DNA of 64,000 bases. Source: Palsa-504 sp963822765 (lineage in GTDB: Bacteria > Actinomycetota > Actinomycetes > Streptosporangiales > Streptosporangiaceae). The notes under the pieces were generated by a model. It had not been told where the DNA came from and made no database searches. It worked only from the letters and a program-made list of their open reading frames with translations. Within the stretch, counting starts at the first letter, position 1; every line of letters starts with the position of its first letter. The DNA lies in the NCBI GenBank assembly GCA_963822765.1, contig CAWGJL010000029.1, forward strand, positions 1-64,000, read 5' to 3'. The position numbers were made by a program, and so were the translations under genes. Positions 25,432-34,088 of the stretch are shown one piece after another.

Positions 25432-26196
25432 TCAGTAGCGGATCGAGATCTCCCGGTCCTGGCCGTCGCGCTGCGGGACGGACGGGATGGTCACCGCCCG
25501 GCCCGCCGCGATGCGCCGGGCACTCCAGGCCACGGCGGCGGCGTCCAGGATGTCGCCGAGCAGCGCGGCGGGATGACCGCCCGGGATCTCGATTCCCGCC
25601 CGGGCCAGCAGGTCGCGCCGCAGGTCACGCCCGGCGCCGGTGTGCTTGCTGGCCGCCAGCGGCGCTCCGGCCAGCGCGCCGAACGCCAGTTCCGGGTGCA
25701 CCTCGTACAGCGGGTGCCCGCAGGTCTCGCGGTACTGGTTGACCTCGAGCAGCTTGGCCCGCAGGCCCCACGCCTGGATGCTGAAACCCTGGCCGGTCAG
25801 CTCGCGGCAGCGCTGGTTCGCGGCCCGGTAACTGGTCTGCGCCCAGACCGCCCGCGGCGGTATGGCGAAAACAGAGCTGCGCCGGGGACCCAGCAGGCCG
25901 CGGGCGGCCCGGTCCGCGTCGCGCCAGCCCGTCTCCAGCAGCCCGAGCGGCATATCGATCCCGACCACCGCGTGCCGGTCCGGCGCGAGCAGCGTGGCCA
26001 GGCCGACGCCGGACGTGACCGTGACGGCGAGCCCGGCCGGTGCCGACGATGTCCGCGCCGGCGATGCCTCCAGTGACACCGCCACCCAGCCCCCCCGGCA
26101 CGCGTCCACCCCCGTCACGCGCATCCCGCTGCGGCGATCCACCCGCGCTCGCTTTTCTCCGGTAATGTCCGGCGAGGCTACCACCTCGCTGGTCAC
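25432..26196 (-). CDS. DUF429 family protein (predicted RNase H-fold nuclease)
   Basis: The protein is 254 residues from GTG at 26196, or 230 from the ATG at 26124 (MRVTGVDACRGGW), which is the family's usual beginning. It has the DUF429 hallmarks GVDACRGGWVAV, VGIDMPLGL, RRSSVFAIPPR, YEVHPELAFGAL and LGDILDAAAVAWSA, with Asp/Glu residues placed as in RNase H-like folds. Function is not established; a nuclease has been suggested for the family. It is divergent from the gene at 26217. Confidence 0.8.
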   Translation of the reverse strand: MTSEVVASPDITGEKRARVDRRSGMRVTGVDACRGGWVAVSLEASPARTSSAPAGLAVTVTSGVGLATLLAPDRHAVVGIDMPLGLLETGWRDADRAARGLLGPRRSSVFAIPPRAVWAQTSYRAANQRCRELTGQGFSIQAWGLRAKLLEVNQYRETCGHPLYEVHPELAFGALAGAPLAASKHTGAGRDLRRDLLARAGIEIPGGHPAALLGDILDAAAVAWSARRIAAGRAVTIPSVPQRDGQDREISIRY

Positions 26197-26216
26197 CGAG
26201 CCGCTAGGGTTTCCTG

Positions 26217-27170
26217 ATGGCCGAGGTGACAGCCAGCGTCACTGAGGAACGGGCGGCCGCTGCTGACGCCAGCCCGGTCCTGGTCCGCTGGACCGCGCCG
26301 GACGCGCTGTCCAACCTCATCTCCGTCCTTGAGCTGGTCGCCGACGGCCAGGTGCGCTACGGCGCCAGCACCAGGCGGCCGACCGCCGCGACGGTCAAGC
26401 TGGTCGAGGACGTCCTGGTGGCGGGGGACTTCTACGACTCCGGCGAGCCCATCGCGGCGTTCGCCTGGCCGCTGCTGATCCAGGTCGGCGGCCTGGCAGT
26501 GTTGGCCCGGGGGGACGACCCCCCCAAACCCCCCCGCCGGCACCCTGCCACCAGGCTCGAGCTCTCCCCGCGCGGCCGCGCGGCGCTCGCCCGGCCGTCC
26601 TACGAGACGCTCGGCGCCCTGTGGGCCAAGTGGATGAGCAGCGTCTCGACCGATGAGCTGGCCCGGATCGAGGCCATCAAGGGACAGCGCAAGCCTGGCA
26701 CGCTGACCTCCGCGATCACCCGGCGAGCCGCGGTGGCCGCGGCCCTGGCCGCGCTGCAACCCGGCGCGTGGACCGGCGCGGGCAAGCTGCTCGCGAGCCT
26801 GCGGGCCCAGCAGCAGCCGCCGCTGGTGGCGGCCCGCAGCCTGCGGGCGCTCTGGCGGCTGTATGTGGTCGACTCCTACTTCGGATCACTCGGCCACGCC
26901 GGCCCGCGGACCTGGGACCTGGTCGAGGGCAGGTACGCGCTGTGCGTGCTCTTCGAGTACGCCGCCACCCTGGGCCTGATCGACGTGGCCTACACCGACC
27001 CCCGCGGCGCCCGCGACGACTACCGCGCCCTGTGGGGCGCCGACCAGCTCAGCTGCCTGTCCCGCTACGACGGCCTGTCCGCGGTCCGGGTCAACGAGCT
27101 GGGCGCCGCCGTCCTCCACGACCCGGACGCCCTGCCCGGCCTCGCCCTGCCCGTCCCTCGCCGGGCGTGA
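26217..27170 (+). CDS. hypothetical protein with in-frame repeat
   Basis: The 317-residue protein is of no family I recognise. It is mostly alpha-helical, with possible winged-helix-like stretches (TRLELSPRGRAALARPSYETLGALWAKWM and the Arg-rich ITRRAAVAAALAAL) and a Trp/Tyr-rich C-terminal half (LWRLYVVDSYFGSL). Residues 94-108 (AVLARGDDPPKPPRR) are encoded by the same repeat as in fadB. A TAGGGT box 7 nt before the ATG points to a leaderless message. No transmembrane segment or signal peptide. It does not sit in an obvious operon. Confidence 0.6.
   Translation: MAEVTASVTEERAAAADASPVLVRWTAPDALSNLISVLELVADGQVRYGASTRRPTAATVKLVEDVLVAGDFYDSGEPIAAFAWPLLIQVGGLAVLARGDDPPKPPRRHPATRLELSPRGRAALARPSYETLGALWAKWMSSVSTDELARIEAIKGQRKPGTLTSAITRRAAVAAALAALQPGAWTGAGKLLASLRAQQQPPLVAARSLRALWRLYVVDSYFGSLGHAGPRTWDLVEGRYALCVLFEYAATLGLIDVAYTDPRGARDDYRALWGADQLSCLSRYDGLSAVRVNELGAAVLHDPDALPGLALPVPRRA
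26496..26540 (+). repeat. intragenic repeat, copy 2 (encodes AVLARGDDPPKPP)
   Basis: The first 26 bases are identical to 22513-22538 in fadB and are read in the same frame, so both proteins carry AVLARGDDP. This copy is compact, with the C-rich tail following almost directly. That allows a tight GGGGGG-ACGA-CCCCCC hairpin. Confidence 0.7.
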
Positions 27171-27311
27171 ATGGGATCCTAGTTATAGGGCGGATGCCGG
27201 CCGGCCGTGCGCGGCACGGCATGAATTCAGGCCCGGTCCGGCCAACCAGAAGCCGGGTTGGACCGTCATAAAGTGGACGCGAGATGACAAGAACGATCAT
27301 GTGGAGGCGAC

Positions 27312-28247
27312 ATGAAGCGGTCGTGGCTGACCCGCGGGGGACTCACGGCCTGCCTGGCCCTGATCCTGCTCATCCCGGCGACCGCGGCCCTCGCGGCCCC
27401 GGCCGGCGACGGGCCGCCCGGGTTCTGGTGGGGTACGGACAGCTTCCCGGTCTCGGTGCCCGGTAGCGCGCCGTACAGCATGCCGTTCCTCGGCGGGGCC
27501 TACGGCGGGTACATCGGGATGGCCGGGAACTGGGCGTACTGGCAGGGCTGCAAGGGCGGCTTCATCGCCTTCTCGGCGACCAACGCGGCGCAGGCGCACA
27601 CCAACTTCACCAAGTACGGCAAGGGCGTCGGCGACGGCTCCTACTGGTTCATGGGCGGGCCCGGCGTGGACCCGCACTACAACGGGAGCACCGCCGAAGC
27701 CAGCGCGTGGGGCGCGCAGCAGGCCGCCCGGGCGCTGTCCGACATCGCCAACGGCCCCTTCGACTACAAGGTGGTCTGGATGGACGTCGAGCTGCCCGGC
27801 ATCAAGCCGGCGGCCGACAACGGCTGGAACAACGTCTACACCTCGGCGTGCAGCGGAGTGATCAAGAAGAGCGGCATCCCTGCGGCCGTGGACCGCGCCG
27901 ATTTCAACGGGTTCTTCGACTACGTCACCGCGCATTCCCCGTACAAGGTGGGCGTCTACTCCACCGCGAGCGTCTGGACCCAGATCTTCGGCACCGGGAG
28001 CGCCTCGCAGATCCCGAACACCTACGAATGGACCTACGAGCCGGAGACCACCAACTACCAGGGCGCCTTCCCGTCCGGCTGGTGCCTGAACCACGGTTCC
28101 GGGCCGTGCGCGCAGTTCTTCGGCGGTCAGACCAACGCCAGCAGCCACGCGGTCATGTGGCAGTGGTCCGGTGGCGGTGGCCAGCTCAACGGCATCGGCG
28201 GCTTCAACGGCGACCTCGACCAGATCGACTCGACCCGGCTGGGCTAG
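27312..28247 (+). CDS. secreted protein, glycoside-hydrolase-like fold
   Basis: The 311-residue protein begins with a clear Sec signal peptide (MKRSWLTRGG, hydrophobic LTACLALILLIPATAALA, cut near AAPA). The mature part is Trp/Tyr/Gly-rich, with Asp-containing strands such as YKVVWMDVELPG and PYKVGVYSTASVW, and a final GGFNGDLDQIDSTRLG. This looks like a GH25/DUF1906-like TIM barrel of the kind found in secreted actinobacterial proteins. VWMDVE could hold the catalytic acids. About five cysteines, likely disulfide bonded. A GGAGG site precedes the ATG. A muramidase-like role is only a suggestion. Confidence 0.6.
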   Translation: MKRSWLTRGGLTACLALILLIPATAALAAPAGDGPPGFWWGTDSFPVSVPGSAPYSMPFLGGAYGGYIGMAGNWAYWQGCKGGFIAFSATNAAQAHTNFTKYGKGVGDGSYWFMGGPGVDPHYNGSTAEASAWGAQQAARALSDIANGPFDYKVVWMDVELPGIKPAADNGWNNVYTSACSGVIKKSGIPAAVDRADFNGFFDYVTAHSPYKVGVYSTASVWTQIFGTGSASQIPNTYEWTYEPETTNYQGAFPSGWCLNHGSGPCAQFFGGQTNASSHAVMWQWSGGGGQLNGIGGFNGDLDQIDSTRLG

Positions 28248-28260
28248 CGGGCACCACGGG

Positions 28261-28292
28261 CCGTTCGGTCAAAAGATTTTTATCCCGAACGG
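28261..28292. terminator. bidirectional terminator
   Basis: CCGTTCGG (28261-28268) pairs perfectly with CCGAACGG (28285-28292) around an A/T-rich loop with AAAAGATTTTT. It lies between the converging ends of the secreted-protein gene and prfC. Confidence 0.6.
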
Positions 28293-28314
28293 ACCCGGCT
28301 GCGTGCGTCCGGGA

Positions 28315-30006
28315 TCAGCCCTCGCCGGCGATCAGCGGCTCGAGCAGGAGATCGGGGTGCTCCCGCTGGACCTGACCGAGCCGCCACTTGTCGCTGAACA
28401 GGGCGAGCAGGGCGCCGTCGTGGCGGCGGGTCAGCACCTCGGTGGCGCGCTGCCCGGCCAGGATCCGGGCGCCCTCGGCGTCGGTGCGCCGGGCCAGCGT
28501 GTAGTCCAGGTGGTCTAGGGACGCGCGGGCGCCGAACTCGTGCTCGAGCCGGTGCAGGACCACGTCGTACTGCAGCGGGCCGACCGCGGCCAGCACCGGA
28601 GCCTGGTCGCCGCGCAGGTCGGAGGACAGCACCTGGACGACGCCCTCGGTGTCGAGCTGCTCGATCCCGCGCCGGAACTGCTTCTGCTTGCCCGCTTCCT
28701 TGCCGCGCACCACCGCGAAGTGCTCGGGGGCGAAGCTCGGGATGGGCGGGAACTCGACCGGGACCTCGCCCGCGTACAGCGTGTCGCCGGGGCGCAGGGC
28801 GGTCGCGTTAACCAGGCCGATGACGTCGCCAGGGAAGGCTTCCTCGACCGTTTCCCGGTCCTGGCCGAACATCGACTGAGCGTATTTGGTGGCGAACGGC
28901 CGCCCGGTGGCGGCGTGGGTGAGCACCATGCCGCGCTCGAACCGGCCCGAGCACACCCGGACGAACGCCATCCGGTCCCGGTGCGCCGGGTCCATGTTGG
29001 CCTGCACTTTGAACACCAGGCCGGAGAACGGCGCGTCGACCGGGCGCGGCTGGCCCTTGATGTCCTCCCGCGCGTCCGGCGCCGGGGCGAGCTCAGTGAC
29101 CACGTCGAGCAGGCGCCGGACACCGAAGTTCGGCAGCGCGGCGCCGAACAGCACCGGGCTCGACACGCCGGCCAGGAATGACGCCATGTCGACACCGGGC
29201 CCGTAGATCTCGTCGAGCAGCGCCAGTTCCTCCTGCGCCGCCGCATAGGCCTCCCCGCATATAGCTCCGCGCACCTCCCCTGCCCTCTTCATTTGCTCAG
29301 CGGCGGCCGCGGCGTCGAGCCGTGTCTCCAGGGCACGCCCGGCGCCGCCCGGGGTCCTGGTGAACGTGGTGTATTCGCCGCCGGCCCGCTCGATCAGCCC
29401 GCGGAAGTCACCCGCCACCCCGACCGGCCAGTTCACCGGGGCCGGGCGGAGCCCGATCCGCTGCTCGATCTCGTCGAGGAGTTCCAGCGGCTCGCGGCCC
29501 GGGCGGTCCCACTTGTTCACGAACGTGATCACCGGGACGCCGCGGCTGCGGCAGACGTCGAACAGCTTCAGCGTCTGCGGCTCAAGCCCCTTGGCCGAGT
29601 CGAGCAGCATGACCGCGCCGTCCACCGCGGACAGCACCCGGTAGGTGTCCTCGGAGAAGTCCGCGTGACCCGGGGTATCCAGCAGGTTCAGCACCATGTC
29701 GCGGTAGTCGAAGCGAAGCGCCGCGGAGGTGATGGAGATCCCGCGGGCGCGTTCCATCGCCATCCAGTCCGACGTCACGCCCCGCCGGCCGGCCTTGCCG
29801 TGCACCGCGCCTGCCTGCATGATCGCCGACGCGTGCAGGGCCAGGGCCTCGGTCAGGGTCGACTTGCCCGCGTCCGGGTGGCTGATGACCGCGAACGCCC
29901 GGCGCTTGCGCGCTTCAACCAGCACCTTCAGTGAAGAGGCCTGGGGGAGGTGCGCGGAACTATATGTGGGGGCCCGCGGAGGTGCCCCCGTTTCCGCCAT
30001 TGTCAC
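28315..30006 (-). CDS. prfC: peptide chain release factor 3
   Basis: This 563-residue translational GTPase removes RF1/RF2 from the ribosome after termination. The G-domain motifs are complete: AVISHPDAGKSTLTEAL (P-loop), RGISITSAALRF (switch I), LLDTPGHADFSEDTYR (switch II), VNKWDR (NKxD). Then come the class-specific domain II and the C-terminal SDLRGDQAPVLAAVGPLQYDVVLHRLEHEF. Length is slightly over the usual ~530, with a short N-terminal extension. It probably starts at GTG 30006, leaderless from a TATCCT box that overlaps the promoter of the divergent gene. An in-frame ATG two codons later is possible. Confidence 0.93.
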   Translation of the reverse strand: MTMAETGAPPRAPTYSSAHLPQASSLKVLVEARKRRAFAVISHPDAGKSTLTEALALHASAIMQAGAVHGKAGRRGVTSDWMAMERARGISITSAALRFDYRDMVLNLLDTPGHADFSEDTYRVLSAVDGAVMLLDSAKGLEPQTLKLFDVCRSRGVPVITFVNKWDRPGREPLELLDEIEQRIGLRPAPVNWPVGVAGDFRGLIERAGGEYTTFTRTPGGAGRALETRLDAAAAAEQMKRAGEVRGAICGEAYAAAQEELALLDEIYGPGVDMASFLAGVSSPVLFGAALPNFGVRRLLDVVTELAPAPDAREDIKGQPRPVDAPFSGLVFKVQANMDPAHRDRMAFVRVCSGRFERGMVLTHAATGRPFATKYAQSMFGQDRETVEEAFPGDVIGLVNATALRPGDTLYAGEVPVEFPPIPSFAPEHFAVVRGKEAGKQKQFRRGIEQLDTEGVVQVLSSDLRGDQAPVLAAVGPLQYDVVLHRLEHEFGARASLDHLDYTLARRTDAEGARILAGQRATEVLTRRHDGALLALFSDKWRLGQVQREHPDLLLEPLIAGEG

Positions 30007-30030
30007 TTACCTGAGGATACTGGGTCCGTG
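30004..30030. promoter_or_regulatory. symmetric divergent promoter (prfC / CDP-alcohol phosphotransferase)
   Basis: Around AGGATACT the two strands each show a -10 box: GATACT (30016-30021) for the plus gene and TATCCT (30019-30014) for prfC. They overlap by four bases. Each is 6-7 nt from a GTG start, so both transcripts should be leaderless. Confidence 0.5.
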
Positions 30031-30606
30031 GACCGTGTCTGGACCATCCCGAACGCGCTCAGCGCTGCCCGGTTGGCCGGAGTCCCGGTCTTTCTGTGGC
30101 TGGTGCTCGGACTTCGGAGCGCCACTGGCGATTACTGGGCGGTCGGCCTGCTGATCGTGGCCGGCGCCACCGACTGGCTGGACGGCAAGATCGCCCGCGC
30201 GCTGAACCAGGGCAGCCGGCTCGGTCAGGTGCTCGATCCGGCCGCGGACCGGCTGTACATCGCGGCCACCCTCGTCGCGCTCGCGGTGCGGGGCATCATC
30301 CCGTGGTGGCTGCTCGGCGTCCTCGCGCTCCGCGAGCTGGTCGTGGGCGGGGCGCTGGGCGTGCTGAAGCGCCGGGCCGGCTTCGGCACCTTGCAGGTCA
30401 GCCTGGTCGGCAAGGCCGCCACCTTGTGCCTGCTCTACGCCTTCCCGCTGCTGTTCCTTGGCGATCACCCCGGCTGGGGCGGGACGCTGGCCCGGGTCCT
30501 AGGCTGGGCCTTCGCGATCTGGGGCACGATCTTGTACTGGTGGGCCGCGATGCTGTACCTGGCTCAGGTGCGAAGCTTGGCCAGCAGCAGCGGGGTAGAT
30601 ACCTAG
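30028..30606 (+). CDS. CDP-alcohol phosphatidyltransferase family protein
   Basis: The 192-residue integral membrane enzyme has the complete family motif DG-x2-AR-x8-G-x3-D-x3-D (DGKIARALNQGSRLGQVLDP, then AADR) and about six helices. It joins a CDP-activated lipid to an alcohol such as glycerol-3-phosphate or inositol phosphate. It resembles PgsA-type enzymes but the acceptor cannot be fixed. I take GTG 30028 because of the GATACT -10 box 6 nt upstream; an earlier in-frame ATG would lie inside prfC. The next gene starts nine bases after the stop. Confidence 0.85.
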   Translation: MDRVWTIPNALSAARLAGVPVFLWLVLGLRSATGDYWAVGLLIVAGATDWLDGKIARALNQGSRLGQVLDPAADRLYIAATLVALAVRGIIPWWLLGVLALRELVVGGALGVLKRRAGFGTLQVSLVGKAATLCLLYAFPLLFLGDHPGWGGTLARVLGWAFAIWGTILYWWAAMLYLAQVRSLASSSGVDT

Positions 30607-30615
30607 GGTGGGCTC

Positions 30616-33153
30616 GTGGGAAAGATAGAACCCGGGAAAGGAGCTGCGAAACCATTGAAGGCCGTCGTCATGGCAGGCGGGGAAGGGACCCGGCTGCGGC
30701 CGATGACCGCTAACCAGCCCAAGCCCATGCTCCCGGTGGCCAACCGGCCGATCATGGAACATGTGCTGCGGCTGCTCAAGCGGCACGGGTTCGACGAGAC
30801 CATCGTGACCGTCCAGTTCCTCGCCGCGCTCGTCCGGAACTACTTCGGGGATGGCGACGAGTTCGAGATGAGCCTGCAGTACGCCACCGAGGAGATGCCG
30901 CTGGGGACCGCGGGCAGCGTCAGGAACGCGGAGGACGCGCTGCACGACGAGCCGTTCCTGGTCATCTCGGGCGATGCGCTGACCGACATGGACCTGACCG
31001 CGATGGTCAACTTCCACAAGGAGAAGGGCGCGCTGGTCACCGTCGGCCTGGCCCGCATGCCCGACCCGCTGGAGTTCGGCATCGTGATCACTCAGGAGGA
31101 CGGCCGGATCCAGCGTTTCCTGGAGAAGCCGACCTGGGGCCAGGTGTTCTCGGACACCGTCAACACGGGCGTGTACGTCATGGAGCCGGAGGTCCTCGCC
31201 GAGGTCCCGCCCGGTGAGATGGTCGACTGGTCAGCCGACGTCTTCCCCAAGCTGCTCAAGCGCGGTGCCCCGCTGTTCGGCTACATCTCGGATGGCTACT
31301 GGGAGGACGTGGGGACCCACGAGAGCTACCTGAAGGCCCAGGCCGACGTGCTGGACCGCCGGGTGCAGACCGACATCGCCGGGTTCGAGGTCTCACCCGG
31401 TGTCTGGGTCGCCGAGGGCGCCGAGGTGGACCCGGACGCGGTCCTCACCGGCCCGCTGTGCATCGGGGACTACGCCAAGATCGAGGCCGGCGCGGAGCTG
31501 CGCGAGTACACCGTGATCGGCAGCAACGTGGTGGTCAAGGAGGGTGCCTTCATTCACCGCGCGGTGGTGCACAACAACGTCTACGTCGGCCAGGGCGTCA
31601 ACCTGCGCGGCTGCGTGATCGGGAAGAACACGGACGTCATGCGGCTGGCCAGGATCGAGGAGGGCGCGATCGTCGGGGACGAGTGCGTCATCGAGCCCGA
31701 GGCCTACCTGTCCGCCAAGGTGAAGGTCTACCCGTTCAAGACCATCGAGGCCGGCGCGGTGGTGAACACCAGCGTGATCTGGGAGTCGCGGGGCCAGCGC
31801 ACCCTGTTCGGCCCGCGGGGCGTGTCCGGGCTGATCAACGTCGAGGTCACCCCCGAGCTGGCCGTGCGCCTGGCCAGCGCCTACGCCACCACGCTGCGCA
31901 AGGGCTCCACGGTCACCACGTCCCGGGACGCGTCCCGGGCCGCGCGCACGCTGAAACGCGTCGTGCAGGGCGCGCTGAACGCCAGCGCGATCAACGTGGT
32001 GGACCTGGAGGCGCAGGCGCTTCCGGTGGTCAGGTTCGAGACGTCCAGGGACCACTACAGCGGCGGCGTCGCCATCCGCACCACGCCCGGCGACCCGCAG
32101 TCCGTCGACATCATCTTCCTCGACGAGCGCGGCGCCGAGCTGTCCCAGGCCGACCAGCGCAAGCTGGAGCGCGTCTTCTCCCGCCAGGAGTTCCGGCGGG
32201 CCTTCCCCGGCGAGATCGCCGAGCTCAGCTATTCGCACCGGGTGGTCGAGTCGTATACCCACGAGCTGCTCCGGTGCGTGGACATGAGCGGCGTCCGCGA
32301 AGCCGATCTGAAGGTGGTCGCGGACTGCGCGGGCGGCACCACGTCCCTGGTGCTGCCGAGCCTGCTCGGCATGATCGGCATGGGCGTGCTCACCCTGAAC
32401 AACCGGCTTGACGAGATATCGCCGACCGAGACCGTGGCCCAGCAGCGGGCGGGCCTGCAGCGCCTGGCCGAGATGGTGTCGTCGTCGCGGGCCGCGTTCG
32501 GCGTCAGGTTCAACCCGGTCGGGGAGCGGATCCAGCTCGTGGACGAGAAGGGCGAGCTGGTCAGCGGGGACCGGGCGCTGCTGTCCGTGCTGGACCTGGT
32601 GGCGGCCGAGCGTAAGTCCGGCCGGGTCGCCCTGCCGGTGACCACCACCCGGGTGGCCGAGCAGGTCTGCCGGTTTCACGGGGTTCAGGTGACCTGGACG
32701 CCCACGTCCATGGACGCGCTGACCGTCGCGGCGGCCCGCGAGGACGTGATCTTCGCGGCCGACGGGCGCGGCGGTTTCGTGGTGCCCGAGTGCACCCGGA
32801 CCGTGGATGGCATCGCGGCCTTCGTCCGGCTGCTCGGCCTGGTCGCGCGGACCAGGCTGACGCTCAGCCAGATCGACGCCAGGATCCCGGTCGCGCACAT
32901 GCTCAAACGGTCCATCCCGACGCCCTGGGCGGCCAAGGGCAGCGTGATGCGTACCGTCGTCGAGGCGGCGGGCAGCAACGAGATCGACACCACGGACGGA
33001 GTGCGGGTGGTCGTGCCTGACCGCGGCTGGGTCCTCGCGCTGCCGGACCCGGCCGACGCCGTCACCCACCTGTGGGCCGAGGGCAACGATGCCGACGACG
33101 CCCAGCTCCTGATGGAGGAGTGGGCCGAGGTCGTGGAGCAGGCAGGCCGCTAG
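30616..33153 (+). CDS. mannose-1-phosphate guanylyltransferase / phosphomannomutase-like fusion
   Basis: The 845-residue protein starts with a sugar nucleotidyltransferase (KAVVMAGGEGTRLRPMT; DALTDMDL; LEKPTWGQVFSDTVNTGVY) and continues with a left-handed beta-helix of hexapeptide repeats (about 255-380). It ends with a phosphohexomutase-like region (about 385-840). The mutase phosphoserine loop reads TSRDASRAA, with Ala where many mutases have Ser, and Streptomyces relatives (from memory) also lack a standard loop. The metal and sugar loops ADGRGGFVVPE and TPWAAKGSVMR are present. GTG 30616 lies 6 nt after a TAGGGT box; TTG 30654 (LKAVVMAGG) with GGAG upstream is an alternative. It probably makes GDP-mannose for glycolipids or the cell wall. 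Confidence 0.85.
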   Translation: MGKIEPGKGAAKPLKAVVMAGGEGTRLRPMTANQPKPMLPVANRPIMEHVLRLLKRHGFDETIVTVQFLAALVRNYFGDGDEFEMSLQYATEEMPLGTAGSVRNAEDALHDEPFLVISGDALTDMDLTAMVNFHKEKGALVTVGLARMPDPLEFGIVITQEDGRIQRFLEKPTWGQVFSDTVNTGVYVMEPEVLAEVPPGEMVDWSADVFPKLLKRGAPLFGYISDGYWEDVGTHESYLKAQADVLDRRVQTDIAGFEVSPGVWVAEGAEVDPDAVLTGPLCIGDYAKIEAGAELREYTVIGSNVVVKEGAFIHRAVVHNNVYVGQGVNLRGCVIGKNTDVMRLARIEEGAIVGDECVIEPEAYLSAKVKVYPFKTIEAGAVVNTSVIWESRGQRTLFGPRGVSGLINVEVTPELAVRLASAYATTLRKGSTVTTSRDASRAARTLKRVVQGALNASAINVVDLEAQALPVVRFETSRDHYSGGVAIRTTPGDPQSVDIIFLDERGAELSQADQRKLERVFSRQEFRRAFPGEIAELSYSHRVVESYTHELLRCVDMSGVREADLKVVADCAGGTTSLVLPSLLGMIGMGVLTLNNRLDEISPTETVAQQRAGLQRLAEMVSSSRAAFGVRFNPVGERIQLVDEKGELVSGDRALLSVLDLVAAERKSGRVALPVTTTRVAEQVCRFHGVQVTWTPTSMDALTVAAAREDVIFAADGRGGFVVPECTRTVDGIAAFVRLLGLVARTRLTLSQIDARIPVAHMLKRSIPTPWAAKGSVMRTVVEAAGSNEIDTTDGVRVVVPDRGWVLALPDPADAVTHLWAEGNDADDAQLLMEEWAEVVEQAGR

Positions 33154-33482
33154 CGGCCCGGATGCAGGTGCTGCGTCCGGGTAGGCTGTGTCTTTCACCT
33201 GATGATGCGAAACGCTCGAACCGCGCGAAATTCGCAAATATGAGAGAATCGCGCCCACCGTAGTGTGAAAAGATTTCGCCCGGCGGACACCGTCCGGGTG
33301 AGCGGCGGTGCGTGGCTGGGCACGGCGGAGGTGAGACGGCGGTGTGGCGGAAGCGTCGCGGAGACAAGATCAAGCGTAGCGGGCGCGGGCTGTTCGCGTG
33401 GCGCATGGACCGCCGAGCCCCCGCCCAGGTACCGTGGGCTGGATCGGTCGATGAGCTGAGCGAGGGGAGGCCGACCGGAGGC
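33154..33482. other. intergenic region upstream of the FHA gene
   Basis: A stretch of 329 bases with no convincing gene. Its first third is unusually A/T-rich for this genome (for example GCGAAATTCGCAAATATGAG near 33224-33243) and includes the small palindrome GCGAAATTCGC. This is the likely promoter area for the FHA gene. Short open frames across it lack codon bias. Confidence 0.4.
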
Positions 33483-34067
33483 ATGCCACCCATTTACTGC
33501 GCCCGATGCGGCCGGCCCAATTCCGACGGCGCCCGGTTCTGCTCGAACTGCGGCACCCAGCTGGCCGGGACCGGCGTGATGTCGGCTGTTCCCGGACCTG
33601 GCGCTCGCCTAGGTGACACCACGTCAACGCTGTCACCGGTCCGGCCGGACGACGCCGATCTCGGCGAAGAGCTCTTCCCGGACTCCGCCTCGCTCGGCGC
33701 CCTGCCCGAGGGCAGCGCGCTGCTCGTGGTGATGCGCGGCGCGAACGCGGGCAGCAGGTTCCGGCTGGACGGCGCGCTGACCACGGCAGGCAGGCATCCG
33801 GACAGCGACATCTTCCTTGATGACGTGACCGTCTCCCGGCGGCACGCTGAGTTCTACCGCCGGGGCGCTTTCTTCACCGTCCGGGACGTGGGCAGCCTCA
33901 ACGGCACCTACGTCAACCGGGAGCGCATCGAGGAGGCGCAGCTGACCGGGGGGGACGAGGTGCAAATCGGCAAGTTCCGGCTGTTGTTCCTGACCAGCCA
34001 GAACCTTGACCCGAGAACATCCTCGGCCGAGCCTCGCGGCAGGGGCGCACAGGACTACGCGGGATAG
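33483..34067 (+). CDS. zinc-ribbon FHA domain protein (GarA/OdhI-like)
   Basis: The 194-residue protein begins with a zinc ribbon (YCARCGRPNSDGARFCSNCGTQL) and ends with an FHA domain (about 85-170): AGRHPDSDIFLDDVTVSRRHAEF, RDVGSLNGTYVNRERI. The phosphothreonine-binding Arg, Ser and Asn are present. It stands before ftsR-bfn-merR, as garA does in mycobacteria (Rv1827-Rv1830). That GarA binds and inhibits TCA-cycle enzymes and is switched off by Ser/Thr kinases. A typical N-terminal ETTS phosphosite is not evident; DTTSTLSPV near residue 45 is the best candidate. The start at the ATG after GGAG is preferred. Confidence 0.85.
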   Translation: MPPIYCARCGRPNSDGARFCSNCGTQLAGTGVMSAVPGPGARLGDTTSTLSPVRPDDADLGEELFPDSASLGALPEGSALLVVMRGANAGSRFRLDGALTTAGRHPDSDIFLDDVTVSRRHAEFYRRGAFFTVRDVGSLNGTYVNRERIEEAQLTGGDEVQIGKFRLLFLTSQNLDPRTSSAEPRGRGAQDYAG

Positions 34068-34088
34068 ATCCGCTATGAGCGAGCCGAA

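Noticed and set aside
31393..33258. 621-codon minus-strand open frame opposite the mannose-1-P guanylyltransferase fusion
   Set aside because: Shadow of a well-conserved plus-strand gene; the translation has no recognisable domain.
33265..33459. Small plus-strand frame before the GarA-like gene
   Set aside because: Arg/Ser-rich with no codon bias or ribosome site; treated as intergenic.
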